64,000 nt of DNA from Aquamicrobium sp. (GTDB lineage Bacteria > Pseudomonadota > Alphaproteobacteria > Rhizobiales > Rhizobiaceae), in the NCBI GenBank assembly GCA_019739225.1, contig JAHHDT010000006.1:315823-379822 (forward strand), read 5' to 3'. Shown here piece by piece: positions 20,263 to 28,375 of this stretch. Positions within the stretch are counted from its first letter, which is position 1, and every line of letters starts with the position of its first letter. Under the pieces are notes generated by a model. That model saw only the letters and a list, made by a program, of their open reading frames with translations, ran no database searches and was not told where the DNA came from. Both the position numbers and the translations under genes were made by a program.

Positions 20263-21456
20263 TCATTCGGCGGGGTCGGGGCAGGCTCGGGCCGGCGTCA
20301 ACGTGATGCCGCGGCGTTCCAGTCGCAGGGCGGCGAGGGCGACGAGCAGTGCTGCAAGCGGCACGAGGCCGGCGATCCAGGGGATCGCGCCGAGGCCGGG
20401 GCCGTGAGCGATGATGAGACCGCCGAGACCGGCGCCGATTGCGTTGCCGAGGTTGAAGGCGGCTATGTTGAAGCTCGATGCAAGGCCCTGGCCTGCGCCC
20501 TCGGCCTTCTGCAGCACCCACATCTGCAAGGGGGCTACGGTGGCGAAGGCGGCGGCACCCAGCAGCCCCACGGCGATAACGGCAAGGATGCGGTTGTGGA
20601 TCGCGAAGGTCATGCCAAGCAGAACGACCGAAAGAACCACGAGGCTGCCAAGCATGGTTGGCACGAGGCGCCTGTCTGCAAGGCGGCCGCCGAGCAGGTT
20701 GCCGACTACGAGGCCGCCGCCGAAGACGAGCAGGATCGGCGAGACGGCAGAATCCGAAAAGCCGGTGATCTGCGTCAGGATCGGCGCGATGTAGGTGAAG
20801 GCAGCGAAGACGCCGACCCAGCTCAGAACCGTGGTGAGCAGGCCGAGCAGCACAGGGCCGCGACCGAGCACGGCAAGTGCGCCGCCGGTATCTGCTTCGT
20901 CCTCCGTTCGCTCGTCGGACGGCACCAGAAAGGCGATCACCGCCAGCGCCGCGATGCCGATCAGCGTCACGGCCCAGAAGGTCGCGCGCCAGCCATAGGC
21001 CTGGCCCAGCCAGGTGCCGAAGGGAACGCCGAGGATGTTGGCGACGGTGAGGCCGGTGAACATGATCGCGATCGCCGACGCCTTTCTGTCGGGCGCGACG
21101 AGGCCTGTGGCGACCACCGAACCGACGCCGAAGAAGGACGCATGCGCAAAGGCGGTCAGCACGCGCGCGGCCATCAGAGACCAGTAGTCGGGGGCCAGCG
21201 CGCAGGCGAGATTGCCGAGGGTGAAGACCACCATCAGGCTCATCAGCAGCGTCTTGCGCGACCATCTGCCGGTTAAGGCGCCGAGCAAAGGCGCGCCTGC
21301 CACGACGCCGAGCGCATAGCCGGAAATGAGCAGGCCGGCCGACGAGATCGTGACGCCGAGATCTGCGCTGACCTCGATCAGCAGGCCCATGATGACGAAT
21401 TCGGTGACGCCGATGCCGAAGGCGCCGGCGGTGAGTGCATAGAGTGCCAGTGGCAT
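20263..21456 (-). CDS. MFS transporter, DHA1 (AraJ/NepI-like) family
   Basis: 397-residue inner-membrane major facilitator with about twelve hydrophobic segments. The opening FGIGVTEFVIMGLL is characteristic of the AraJ/YdhP/NepI-type drug:H+ antiporters, and motif A is represented by GALTGRWSRKTLL between helices 2 and 3. Probably a proton-driven efflux pump; the substrate is unknown. It is the first gene of a likely two-gene unit with the aldo/keto reductase, transcribed divergently from the LysR gene 120 bases away. LysR regulators often control the adjacent divergent gene, so inducible expression is a reasonable inference. Confidence 0.88.
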   Translation of the reverse strand: MPLALYALTAGAFGIGVTEFVIMGLLIEVSADLGVTISSAGLLISGYALGVVAGAPLLGALTGRWSRKTLLMSLMVVFTLGNLACALAPDYWSLMAARVLTAFAHASFFGVGSVVATGLVAPDRKASAIAIMFTGLTVANILGVPFGTWLGQAYGWRATFWAVTLIGIAALAVIAFLVPSDERTEDEADTGGALAVLGRGPVLLGLLTTVLSWVGVFAAFTYIAPILTQITGFSDSAVSPILLVFGGGLVVGNLLGGRLADRRLVPTMLGSLVVLSVVLLGMTFAIHNRILAVIAVGLLGAAAFATVAPLQMWVLQKAEGAGQGLASSFNIAAFNLGNAIGAGLGGLIIAHGPGLGAIPWIAGLVPLAALLVALAALRLERRGITLTPARACPDPAE

Positions 21457-21550
21457 CGGACGCTCCGTTCAAGACAGGTCATGCGCCTCGGTGGGCGCGG
21501 GACCCGAAAGATCGTGACCGCGGCCTCTGTGAACCAGCCTTGCCGTTGGC

Positions 21551-21570
21551 ATATTTTCTGTGAAATAGAT
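21551..21570. promoter_or_regulatory. possible LysR-type operator
   Basis: An AT-rich, partly symmetric sequence (TTTC-TGT-GAAA core at 21555-21565) lies between the divergent MFS and LysR genes, a few bases before the regulator start. LysR sites usually contain a short interrupted palindrome; this is only a candidate. Confidence 0.3.
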
Positions 21571-21576
21571 TCCACA

Positions 21577-22485
21577 ATGGCGAGACCCGAGATCAATCGC
21601 TCCGGCGAAATGGAAGTGTTCGCGCGCGTCGTGGAAACGGGCAGCTTTTCCGCTGCCGCCCGCCAGCTTCGCATGACGCCATCGGCCGTCAGCAAGCTGA
21701 TCGCACGGCTGGAAGCGCGCCTCGGCGCGCGGCTCGTCAACCGCTCGACGCGCAAGCTGCAACTGACGCCGGAAGGGGCCGGATTCTACGAGAGCGCAAC
21801 GCGCATTCTGGCCGAAATGCTCTCAGCCGAGCGCGAGGCCGCGGCGGGTTCCGCACCGCGCGGGCGCTTGCGCGTCAACAGCTACGTACCGTTCGGCCAG
21901 CTCAAGCTGATACCGTTGCTGCCGCGCTTTCTGGAGCGCTTTCCTGAGGTGAGCGTCGACGTCGTGCTGACCGACAATGTGATCGACCTGATGGAGGAGC
22001 GCGCCGACGTCGCGATCCGCGCCGGGCCGCTCGGCGAATCGAGCCTGATCGCGCGCAAGCTCGGCCAGAGCCCGATGGTGCTGGTGGCGGCGCCTTCCTA
22101 TCTGGAAAAGCGCGGCGTGCCACAAACGCCGGACGATCTTGCCAGACACAACCTGCTTGCGTTCTGTTTCGTGCGCCATATCAGCGGCTGGCCGTTCCTT
22201 GGCGCCGGCGGCGAGACGATGGTGGTCAACTTGTCTGGCAATGCGCTGGTGAGCGACGGCGAAGCGATGCGGCACATGGCGCTTGCAGGCGCCGGAATCG
22301 CTCGGCTCTCGCGCTGGCATGTGGGACCGGACATCGAGGCCGGGCGGCTGGTGACGCTGCTCGAACCGTTCAACCCGGGCGACGCGGAAGTCACCCATGC
22401 GGTTTATGTCGGACAGGGCAAGCACCTGCCGGCGCGCGTACGGGCGTTCCTCGACTTTCTGGTGGAGACGGTGCGGATGACGTGA
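21577..22485 (+). CDS. LysR-family transcriptional regulator
   Basis: 302-residue regulator. The N-terminal winged helix-turn-helix is clear: EMEVFARVVETGSFSAAARQ, then SAVSKLIARLEARLGARLVNRSTR (about residues 11-55). The rest is a periplasmic-binding-protein-like effector domain. I use the ATG at 21577; the frame is open to 21481, but those extra 32 codons lie in the promoter region and are not LysR-like. It is divergent from the MFS and aldo/keto reductase genes and most likely controls them. The PFGQ and DVAIRAGPL segments place it in the large CrgA/DmlR-type subgroup. The inducer is unknown. Confidence 0.92.
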   Translation: MARPEINRSGEMEVFARVVETGSFSAAARQLRMTPSAVSKLIARLEARLGARLVNRSTRKLQLTPEGAGFYESATRILAEMLSAEREAAAGSAPRGRLRVNSYVPFGQLKLIPLLPRFLERFPEVSVDVVLTDNVIDLMEERADVAIRAGPLGESSLIARKLGQSPMVLVAAPSYLEKRGVPQTPDDLARHNLLAFCFVRHISGWPFLGAGGETMVVNLSGNALVSDGEAMRHMALAGAGIARLSRWHVGPDIEAGRLVTLLEPFNPGDAEVTHAVYVGQGKHLPARVRAFLDFLVETVRMT

Positions 22486-22497
22486 AGGTGCGGGCCT

Positions 22498-23160
22498 TCA
22501 GCGCGTGCCGAAGATGGCCGAGCCGACTCTCACGCTGGTTGCGCCGAAGGCTATCGCTTTCTCGTAGTCGCCCGACATGCCCATGGAGAGCTTTTCCACG
22601 CCGGCCTCGCGCGCGAGCTTTTCCAGCAACGCGAAATGCGGTCCCGGATTCTGGTCAAAGGGCGGGATCGCCATCAGCCCCTCAAGCGCCAGGCCATGGA
22701 CGTCGCGGCAACGCTTGACGAAGGCTACCGCCTCGCGCGGGTCGAGGCCCGCCTTCTGCTCTTCCAGCCCGGTATTGACCTGAACGTAGAGACGCGGCGC
22801 CTTGCCCTGTTTCTCGATCTCTTTGGCCAGCTCGGCAGCGATCTTCTCGCGATCGACGGTTTCGATGACATCGAACAGGGCGACCGCTTCCTTCGCCTTG
22901 TTGGATTGCAGCGGACCGATCAGGTGCAGTTCCAGATCGGGGAAGTCTTCGCGCAGCGCCGGCCATTTCGACTGCGCCTCCTGCACCCGGTTTTCGCCGA
23001 AGACGCGTTGTCCCGCCTCGATCACGGGGCGGATGTCGTCGGCCGCAAAGGTCTTGGAGACGGCGACGAGCGTGACCGAGCCGGCCGCGCGGTCGGCCTC
23101 TTTCTCGGCACTAGTGATGTTGGCCTTTACCGCCTCAAGCCGCGAAACCGCCTCGTTCAT
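22498..23160 (-). CDS. yggS: pyridoxal phosphate homeostasis protein (YggS/PROSC/PLPBP)
   Basis: PLP-binding TIM-barrel protein with no known catalytic reaction, which buffers and distributes pyridoxal phosphate in the cell. 220 residues, normal length. The cofactor lysine is K36 in LVAVSKTF. Other family segments are FGENRVQE, HLIGPLQSNK and LSMGMSGDY, followed by the phosphate-binding SVRVGSAIFG near the C-terminus. It is divergent from leuS; the spacer holds a short perfect palindrome that may be regulatory. Family identity is secure. Confidence 0.95.
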   Translation of the reverse strand: MNEAVSRLEAVKANITSAEKEADRAAGSVTLVAVSKTFAADDIRPVIEAGQRVFGENRVQEAQSKWPALREDFPDLELHLIGPLQSNKAKEAVALFDVIETVDREKIAAELAKEIEKQGKAPRLYVQVNTGLEEQKAGLDPREAVAFVKRCRDVHGLALEGLMAIPPFDQNPGPHFALLEKLAREAGVEKLSMGMSGDYEKAIAFGATSVRVGSAIFGTR

Positions 23161-23245
23161 GGTCCAAATCCGCTGTTTTCATTGCCTGTGCGCCCGCTAC
23201 GGTTGACGGGTCCGGGAAACCGTGGTGAAGGCATGGCACTTCTTT

Positions 23246-23262
23246 CAAGTGACCTTCACTTG
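23246..23262. promoter_or_regulatory. short palindrome in the yggS-leuS divergent spacer
   Basis: Perfect inverted repeat CAAGTGA-CCT-TCACTTG, followed two bases later by a further CAAGTG half-site, about 40 bases before leuS. The arrangement resembles a protein-binding operator; no regulator is assigned. Confidence 0.3.
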
Positions 23263-23303
23263 GCAAGTGTGAATCCCAGCGTCTTTTAGGTGAAATTCCG
23301 GAC

Positions 23304-25944
23304 ATGGCAACCGAACGATACAATCCCCGCGCATCCGAGCCCAAATGGCAAAAGGCCTGGGACGATGCGAAGCTCTTCGAGACGAAGAACGACGCGCCGG
23401 GCGAGAAGTATTACGTGCTCGAGATGTTCCCGTACCCGTCGGGTCGCATCCATATGGGCCATGTGCGCAACTATGCGATGGGCGACGTGGTCGCACGCTA
23501 CAAGCGCGCGAGGGGCTTCAACGTGCTGCATCCGATGGGCTGGGACGCCTTCGGCCTGCCGGCGGAAAACGCGGCGCGCGACAACAAGGTCAATCCGCGC
23601 GACTGGACCTACGCTAACATCGAGACGATGAAGGGCCAGTTGAAGACGATGGGCCTGTCGCTCGACTGGGCGCGCGAGTTTGCGACCTGCGACCCGTCCT
23701 ACTACCGCCACCAGCAGAAGATGTTCCTGGACTTCTGGAAGGCCGGGCTGGTCGAGCGCCGCAACGCCAAGGTCAACTGGGACCCGGTCGACATGACCGT
23801 GCTGGCCAACGAGCAGGTGATCGACGGCAGGGGCTGGCGCTCGGGCGCGCCGGTGGAGCAGCGCGACCTGACGCAATGGTTCTTCAAGATCACCTCGATG
23901 GCGCAGGAACTGCTCGACGGGCTTGAGACGCTGCCGCGCTGGCCTGAGAAGGTGAAGCTGATGCAGTCCAACTGGATCGGCCGCTCCGAAGGCCTGCAGA
24001 TTCGTTGGAAGCTGGACCCTGCCTCGGCGCCTGCGGGCGAGAGCGAACTGGAAGTCTACACGACCCGCCCGGACACGATCTTCGGTGCCTCGTTCATGGC
24101 GATCGCCGCGGGCCATCCGCTGGCGAAGAAGGCAGCCGCGAACAATCCCAAGCTGGCCTCGTTCATCGAGGAGATCAAGCGTGGCGGGACTTCGGCGGCG
24201 GAGATCGAGACTGCCGAGAAGAAGGGTTTCGACACCGGTATCCGCGTCGTCCATCCGTTCGACGAGAGCTGGACGCTGCCGGTCTATGTCGCCAATTTCG
24301 TACTGATGGACTATGGCACCGGGGCGATCTTCGGCTGTCCCTCGGGCGACCAGCGCGACCTCGATTTCGCCAACAAATATGGCCTGCCGGTTGTGCCGGT
24401 GGTGATGCCGGAAGGCGCCGACGCGGCGACATTCCAGATCACCGAGGAAGCCTTCACCGACGACGGCGTGATGATCAACTCGCGCTTCCTCGACGGGATG
24501 AAGCCGGCAGAAGCCTTCGACGAGGTGGCGCAACGCCTGTCGGGTGTGACCATCGGCGGGCGGCCACAGGGCGAGCGCAAGGTGCAGTTCCGTCTGCGCG
24601 ACTGGCTGATCTCGCGGCAGCGCTACTGGGGCTGCCCGATCCCGGTCGTCCACTGCGACGATTGCGGCGCGGTGCCGGTGCCTGCCGACCAGTTGCCGGT
24701 GCGGTTGCCGGACGACGTTTCGTTCGACAAGCCGGGCAATCCCCTCGACCATCATCCGACCTGGAAGCACGCCGCCTGTCCGAACTGTGGCAAGGATGCC
24801 CGGCGCGACACCGATACGATGGACACGTTTGTCGATTCGTCCTGGTATTTCGCGCGTTTCACCGATCCCTGGGACGAGGCGCAGCCGACCGACCTCGCCT
24901 ATGTGGATGGGCCGAACGGCTGGCTGCCGGTCAACCAGTATATTGGCGGCATCGAGCACGCGATCCTGCACCTGCTCTATTCGCGCTTCTTCGCGCGGGC
25001 GATGAAGGTTACCGGCCACCTCAACAGCGTCGAGGAGCCGTTCCAGGGCCTGTTCACGCAGGGCATGGTGGTTCACGAGACCTACAGGCTGGGCAGCGGC
25101 GCCAACGGAACCTGGGTGACGCCAGCGGAGGTCAGGGTCGAGGAGGCCGATGGGACGCGGCGCGCCAGCATGATCACTTCCGGCGAGGACGTTACCATCG
25201 GCCCGATCGAGAAGATGTCGAAGTCGAAGAAGAATGTCGTCGATCCCGACGACATCATCGCCGGCTACGGAGCCGACACGGCACGCTGGTTCATGCTGTC
25301 GGATTCGCCGCCCGAACGCGACGTGATCTGGACCGAAGCGGGCGTCGAGGGCGCGCACCGTTTCGTCCAGCGGGTGTGGCGGCTGATTTCCGAGATCGCA
25401 CCCGCACTCGCCGGCGTGGCGCCGGCGCCCTCGCGCGAGGGCAATGCCGCTCCCACCTCGAAGGCCGTCCACAAGACGGTGAAGGCTGTCGGAGAGGACA
25501 TCGAGAAGCTCGGCTTCAACAAGGCGGTCGCGCGGCTTTACGAGCTGGTCAACGTACTGTCGCCTCAGGTTGCAGGCGCAGGCTCGGTCGACGCGGCCAC
25601 CAGGGCGGCGTTGCGCGAGGCGGCCGAGGCGCTGGTGCGGATGATCGCGCCGATGATGCCGCACCTGGCCGAGGAGTGCTGGGCGGCGCTGGGCGGCGAG
25701 GGTCTGGCGGCGAATCAGCCATGGCCGGAATTCGACCCCGCGCTGGTCGTCGACGACGAAATCGTGCTGCCCGTTCAGATCAACGGCAAGAAGCGCGGCG
25801 ATTTGACAATCGCGCGAAACGCGGATCAATCTGCCGTCGAGGAAGCAGCGCTTGCGCTGGATGTGGTGCGTGCTCGCGCTCGAGGGAAAGCAGCCGCGCA
25901 AGGTGATCGTTGTGCCGCAGAGGATCGTCAATGTCGTCATCTGA
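23304..25944 (+). CDS. leuS: leucyl-tRNA synthetase, with an apparent one-base insertion near the 3' end
   Basis: Class I aminoacyl-tRNA synthetase that charges tRNA-Leu. HIGH-type motif HMGH lies at about residues 50-53 in [11 protein letters not shown], and KMSKS in EKMSKSKKN at about 637, with the editing domain between. As written, the frame leaves the family sequence at about 25875 and runs on to 25991 with an unrelated tail. Skipping one base at about 25875 restores the expected end, [19 protein letters not shown] plus three residues, with a stop at 25942-25944, just inside the start of lptE. Corrected length is 879 residues. A sequencing error is likely because the gene is essential, but a genuine altered C-terminus cannot be excluded. 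First gene of a leuS-lptE unit. Confidence 0.93.
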
Positions 25945-26584
25945 TCTGGGACACGCGCACCGCAAGCCCGGTCTGCACAAGCGGTTTGTGACTCTGATTT
26001 CCGTCGTGGCGCTGGCGGTTGTCGCCGGCTGCACGGTTCGCCCGCTTTATGGCGACGTGACTTCTGCTACCGGCCCTCAGGCTTTCGCGTCGGCGCGGCT
26101 CGAATCGATCGAGATCGCGCCGGTCGACGACCGCGTCGGGCAGGAAGTGCGCAACCACCTCATCTTCCTGCTCGGCGGCGGCAAGGGCCAGCCGGCGTCG
26201 CCTGCCTACAAGGTACAGCTTTCGGTGCGCGCCACCGACGCTCGCGCGAGCTCGATCAACACGAGCCGCGTGAACCTCGACCCGACATCGGGCATCGTCA
26301 CGGTTCAGGGCTCGTATGTGCTGACCGACGCCAGCAATGGCGAGCGTATTTCGGCCGGTAGGCGCTCAGTTCAGGCGCCATACGATATTCCGCGGCAGGA
26401 ATTCGCGGCACTTCGGGCCGTCCGCAACGCCGAAGACAGGGCGTCGCGCGAGCTTGCGGAAGTGCTGCGCCTGGCGCTTGCCCAGGAACTGGAGCAATCG
26501 ACCTCCAAGATCGCGCCGGCAGAGGTTCCCTTAAGTCCTGAGGAAGCCCAGAAGCTGGGGCAGGACGAGTCCGAGGAATTGTAA
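25931..26584 (+). CDS. lptE: LPS-assembly lipoprotein LptE
   Basis: Outer-membrane lipoprotein that plugs LptD and helps insert lipopolysaccharide; 217 residues from the ATG at 25931. A basic N-terminus (HRKPGLHKR) is followed by a hydrophobic stretch and the lipobox L-A-V-V-A-G-C, so the mature protein would start at the cysteine, about residue 34. The following TVRPLYG is characteristic of alphaproteobacterial LptE. The C-terminus is Glu-rich. Its start overlaps the restored end of leuS by 14 bases, which implies coupling and supports the leuS frameshift reading. In many rhizobia holA follows lptE; here an acyltransferase gene does. Confidence 0.9.
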   Translation: MSSSDLGHAHRKPGLHKRFVTLISVVALAVVAGCTVRPLYGDVTSATGPQAFASARLESIEIAPVDDRVGQEVRNHLIFLLGGGKGQPASPAYKVQLSVRATDARASSINTSRVNLDPTSGIVTVQGSYVLTDASNGERISAGRRSVQAPYDIPRQEFAALRAVRNAEDRASRELAEVLRLALAQELEQSTSKIAPAEVPLSPEEAQKLGQDESEEL

Positions 26585-26718
26585 GGCCAGCCGTGAACGG
26601 GCCTCGAAACGAGATGGAACCTTTCCCGATGCATGGCGTTTCAGGTTATGGGAGGGTTCGGCCTGTCACTGCGCTGTCACTTTCCTAAGCCAGTCATGGC
26701 CCGACGGAGTGGTTGCCA

Positions 26719-27615
26719 ATGGAATTCAGGTCGATGCCCGGTTCAGTGGTCTCAGCGCTTGAGAACGAACGAGCCGGTTCGGAAGTGAAGCATATCGTCG
26801 ATCAGCTTATCGCCGAGCGTGCGACACGGCTTTCCCGCAGCCCGCTCTGGCCGGTCCTGCGGCCGATCATCTATCGCACCTTCCATTACCGGCACGCCGT
26901 ATCGATGGCCAACGACATCGCGCCGATGTCAGGCTGGGATGCGTTCGACTATCTGAGCCGCCTGCTTTCGCTCGAGGTTTCGGCGACGGGGACCGAGAAC
27001 CTTCCGAAAGAGGGCGCGTTCATTCTGGCGCCTAGCCATCCGACCGGCATTGCCGACGGGATCGCGGTCTTCGACCTGCTCAAGGAATGTCGGCCCGATA
27101 TGGCGATTTTCGCCAACCGCGATGCGCTGCGCGTAGCGGCCGGTTTCCGCGACCTGATCATCCCGGTTGAATGGCGCCAGGGCGAGAAGTCGCACTCCAA
27201 GAGCCGCGATACGCTCGCCATGACCGCGCGCGCCTTCGGCGACGGCAAGGCGGTGGTGCTGTTTCCTTCGGGGCGTATCGCCTACTGGAACGAAGGCAAG
27301 CTGACCGAACGGCCGTGGCAGGGATCGGTGGTCGCACTTGCCCGGCGCTTCGGCGTTCCGGTCGTCCCCGCGCGCCTTACTGCGCGCAATTCCGGCCTGT
27401 TCTACCTTCTGTCGAAGTATTCGACCGAACTGCGCGACATGACCGTTTTTCACGAACTGCTGAACAAGAAGAAGGATGCTTTCCGCATCACAATCGGAAA
27501 GCCGATCGCGCCCGATCTGCTCGATGGCGAGCCGGGCGAGGTCGCCGCGCTCCTGCAGCAGCACACGGTCGAAAAAATGGCGGCCGACCCGGCCGCCATC
27601 TTCACGCGATCATAA
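26719..27615 (+). CDS. 1-acylglycerol-3-phosphate acyltransferase-like (PlsC domain) protein
   Basis: 298-residue membrane-associated acyltransferase of the PlsC/LPLAT superfamily, possibly in phospholipid or lipid A-related metabolism. The acceptor motif is SHPTGIADG. The His and Asp are separated by five residues, whereas classical PlsC has HX4D, so the branch is divergent. The FPEGTR-type motif is represented by LFPSGRIAYW, and the VPVVPARL block follows. I take the ATG at 26719, preceded by GGAG at nine bases; a TTG six bases upstream is in frame. The N-terminal hundred residues are helical and family-specific. It is convergent with the transaldolase gene. Substrate is unknown. Confidence 0.8.
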   Translation: MEFRSMPGSVVSALENERAGSEVKHIVDQLIAERATRLSRSPLWPVLRPIIYRTFHYRHAVSMANDIAPMSGWDAFDYLSRLLSLEVSATGTENLPKEGAFILAPSHPTGIADGIAVFDLLKECRPDMAIFANRDALRVAAGFRDLIIPVEWRQGEKSHSKSRDTLAMTARAFGDGKAVVLFPSGRIAYWNEGKLTERPWQGSVVALARRFGVPVVPARLTARNSGLFYLLSKYSTELRDMTVFHELLNKKKDAFRITIGKPIAPDLLDGEPGEVAALLQQHTVEKMAADPAAIFTRS

Positions 27616-27631
27616 TCCGTAGCGAACCGGC

Positions 27632-28285
27632 TCAGCCGATCTTCTGGCCGGTCTTTGCCCAGTCGGCGAGGAAGGCTTCCAGGCCCTTGTCGGTCAGCGG
27701 GTGCTTGACCAGCGCCTTCAGAGTCGCCGGCGGCACGGTGGCGACGTCGGCGCCGATCAGGGCGGCCTGCTTGACGTGGTTCACGGTGCGGATGGAGGCG
27801 GCCAGAATCTCGGTGTTGAAGCCGTAATTGTCGTAGATGGTGCGGATCTCGGAGATCAGCTCCATGCCGTCGACGCCCATGTCGTCGATGCGGCCGATGA
27901 AGGGCGAGATGAAGGTCGCGCCCGCCTTGGCTGCCAGCAACGCCTGATTGGCCGAGAAGCACAGCGTGACGTTGACGAGGCGGCCGCCCGAGGTAATCGT
28001 CTTGCAGGCCTTCAGCCCATCGAGCGTCAGCGGCACCTTGATGCAGATGTTGTCTGCGATTTTAGACAGTACGTCGGCTTCGCGCATCATCTCGTTGTAT
28101 TCGGTTGCCACGACCTCGGCAGAGACGGGGCCTTCGACGATCGAGCAGATTTCCTTGGTGACTTCCGTGATGTTGCCGCCCGATTTGAGGATGAGTGAAG
28201 GGTTGGTGGTCACGCCATCCAGAAGGCCCAAATCGTTGAGCTCGCGGATTTCCTTCACATCGGCGGTATCGACGAAGAACTTCAT
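27632..28285 (-). CDS. transaldolase, small FSA/TalC-type
   Basis: 217-residue TIM-barrel aldolase of the short transaldolase / fructose-6-phosphate aldolase group. It starts [16 protein letters not shown], with TTNPSLI at about residues 26-32 and the Schiff-base lysine in NICIKVPLT at about residue 84. The conserved [11 protein letters not shown] and the phosphate-binding SPFIGRIDD follow. Many rhizobial members act as transaldolases in the pentose phosphate pathway, while E. coli FsaA is an aldolase; sequence alone does not decide between them. It is divergent from priA with a 90-base spacer, a conserved rhizobial arrangement. The open frame continues upstream of this ATG without coding character. 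Confidence 0.93.
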   Translation of the reverse strand: MKFFVDTADVKEIRELNDLGLLDGVTTNPSLILKSGGNITEVTKEICSIVEGPVSAEVVATEYNEMMREADVLSKIADNICIKVPLTLDGLKACKTITSGGRLVNVTLCFSANQALLAAKAGATFISPFIGRIDDMGVDGMELISEIRTIYDNYGFNTEILAASIRTVNHVKQAALIGADVATVPPATLKALVKHPLTDKGLEAFLADWAKTGQKIG

Positions 28286-28375
28286 GGTCTCTTTCCCTGA
28301 CAGTCTTGCGACGGTGGCGCCGTCGCTTCGCATTGGCCCTTGCTCTAACGCACGAAGCGGGCAAGGTCACGTCCG

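Noticed and set aside
23286-25940. Open frame of 884 codons antisense to leuS.
   Set aside because: Exact shadow of leuS with no recognisable domain or ribosome-binding site.
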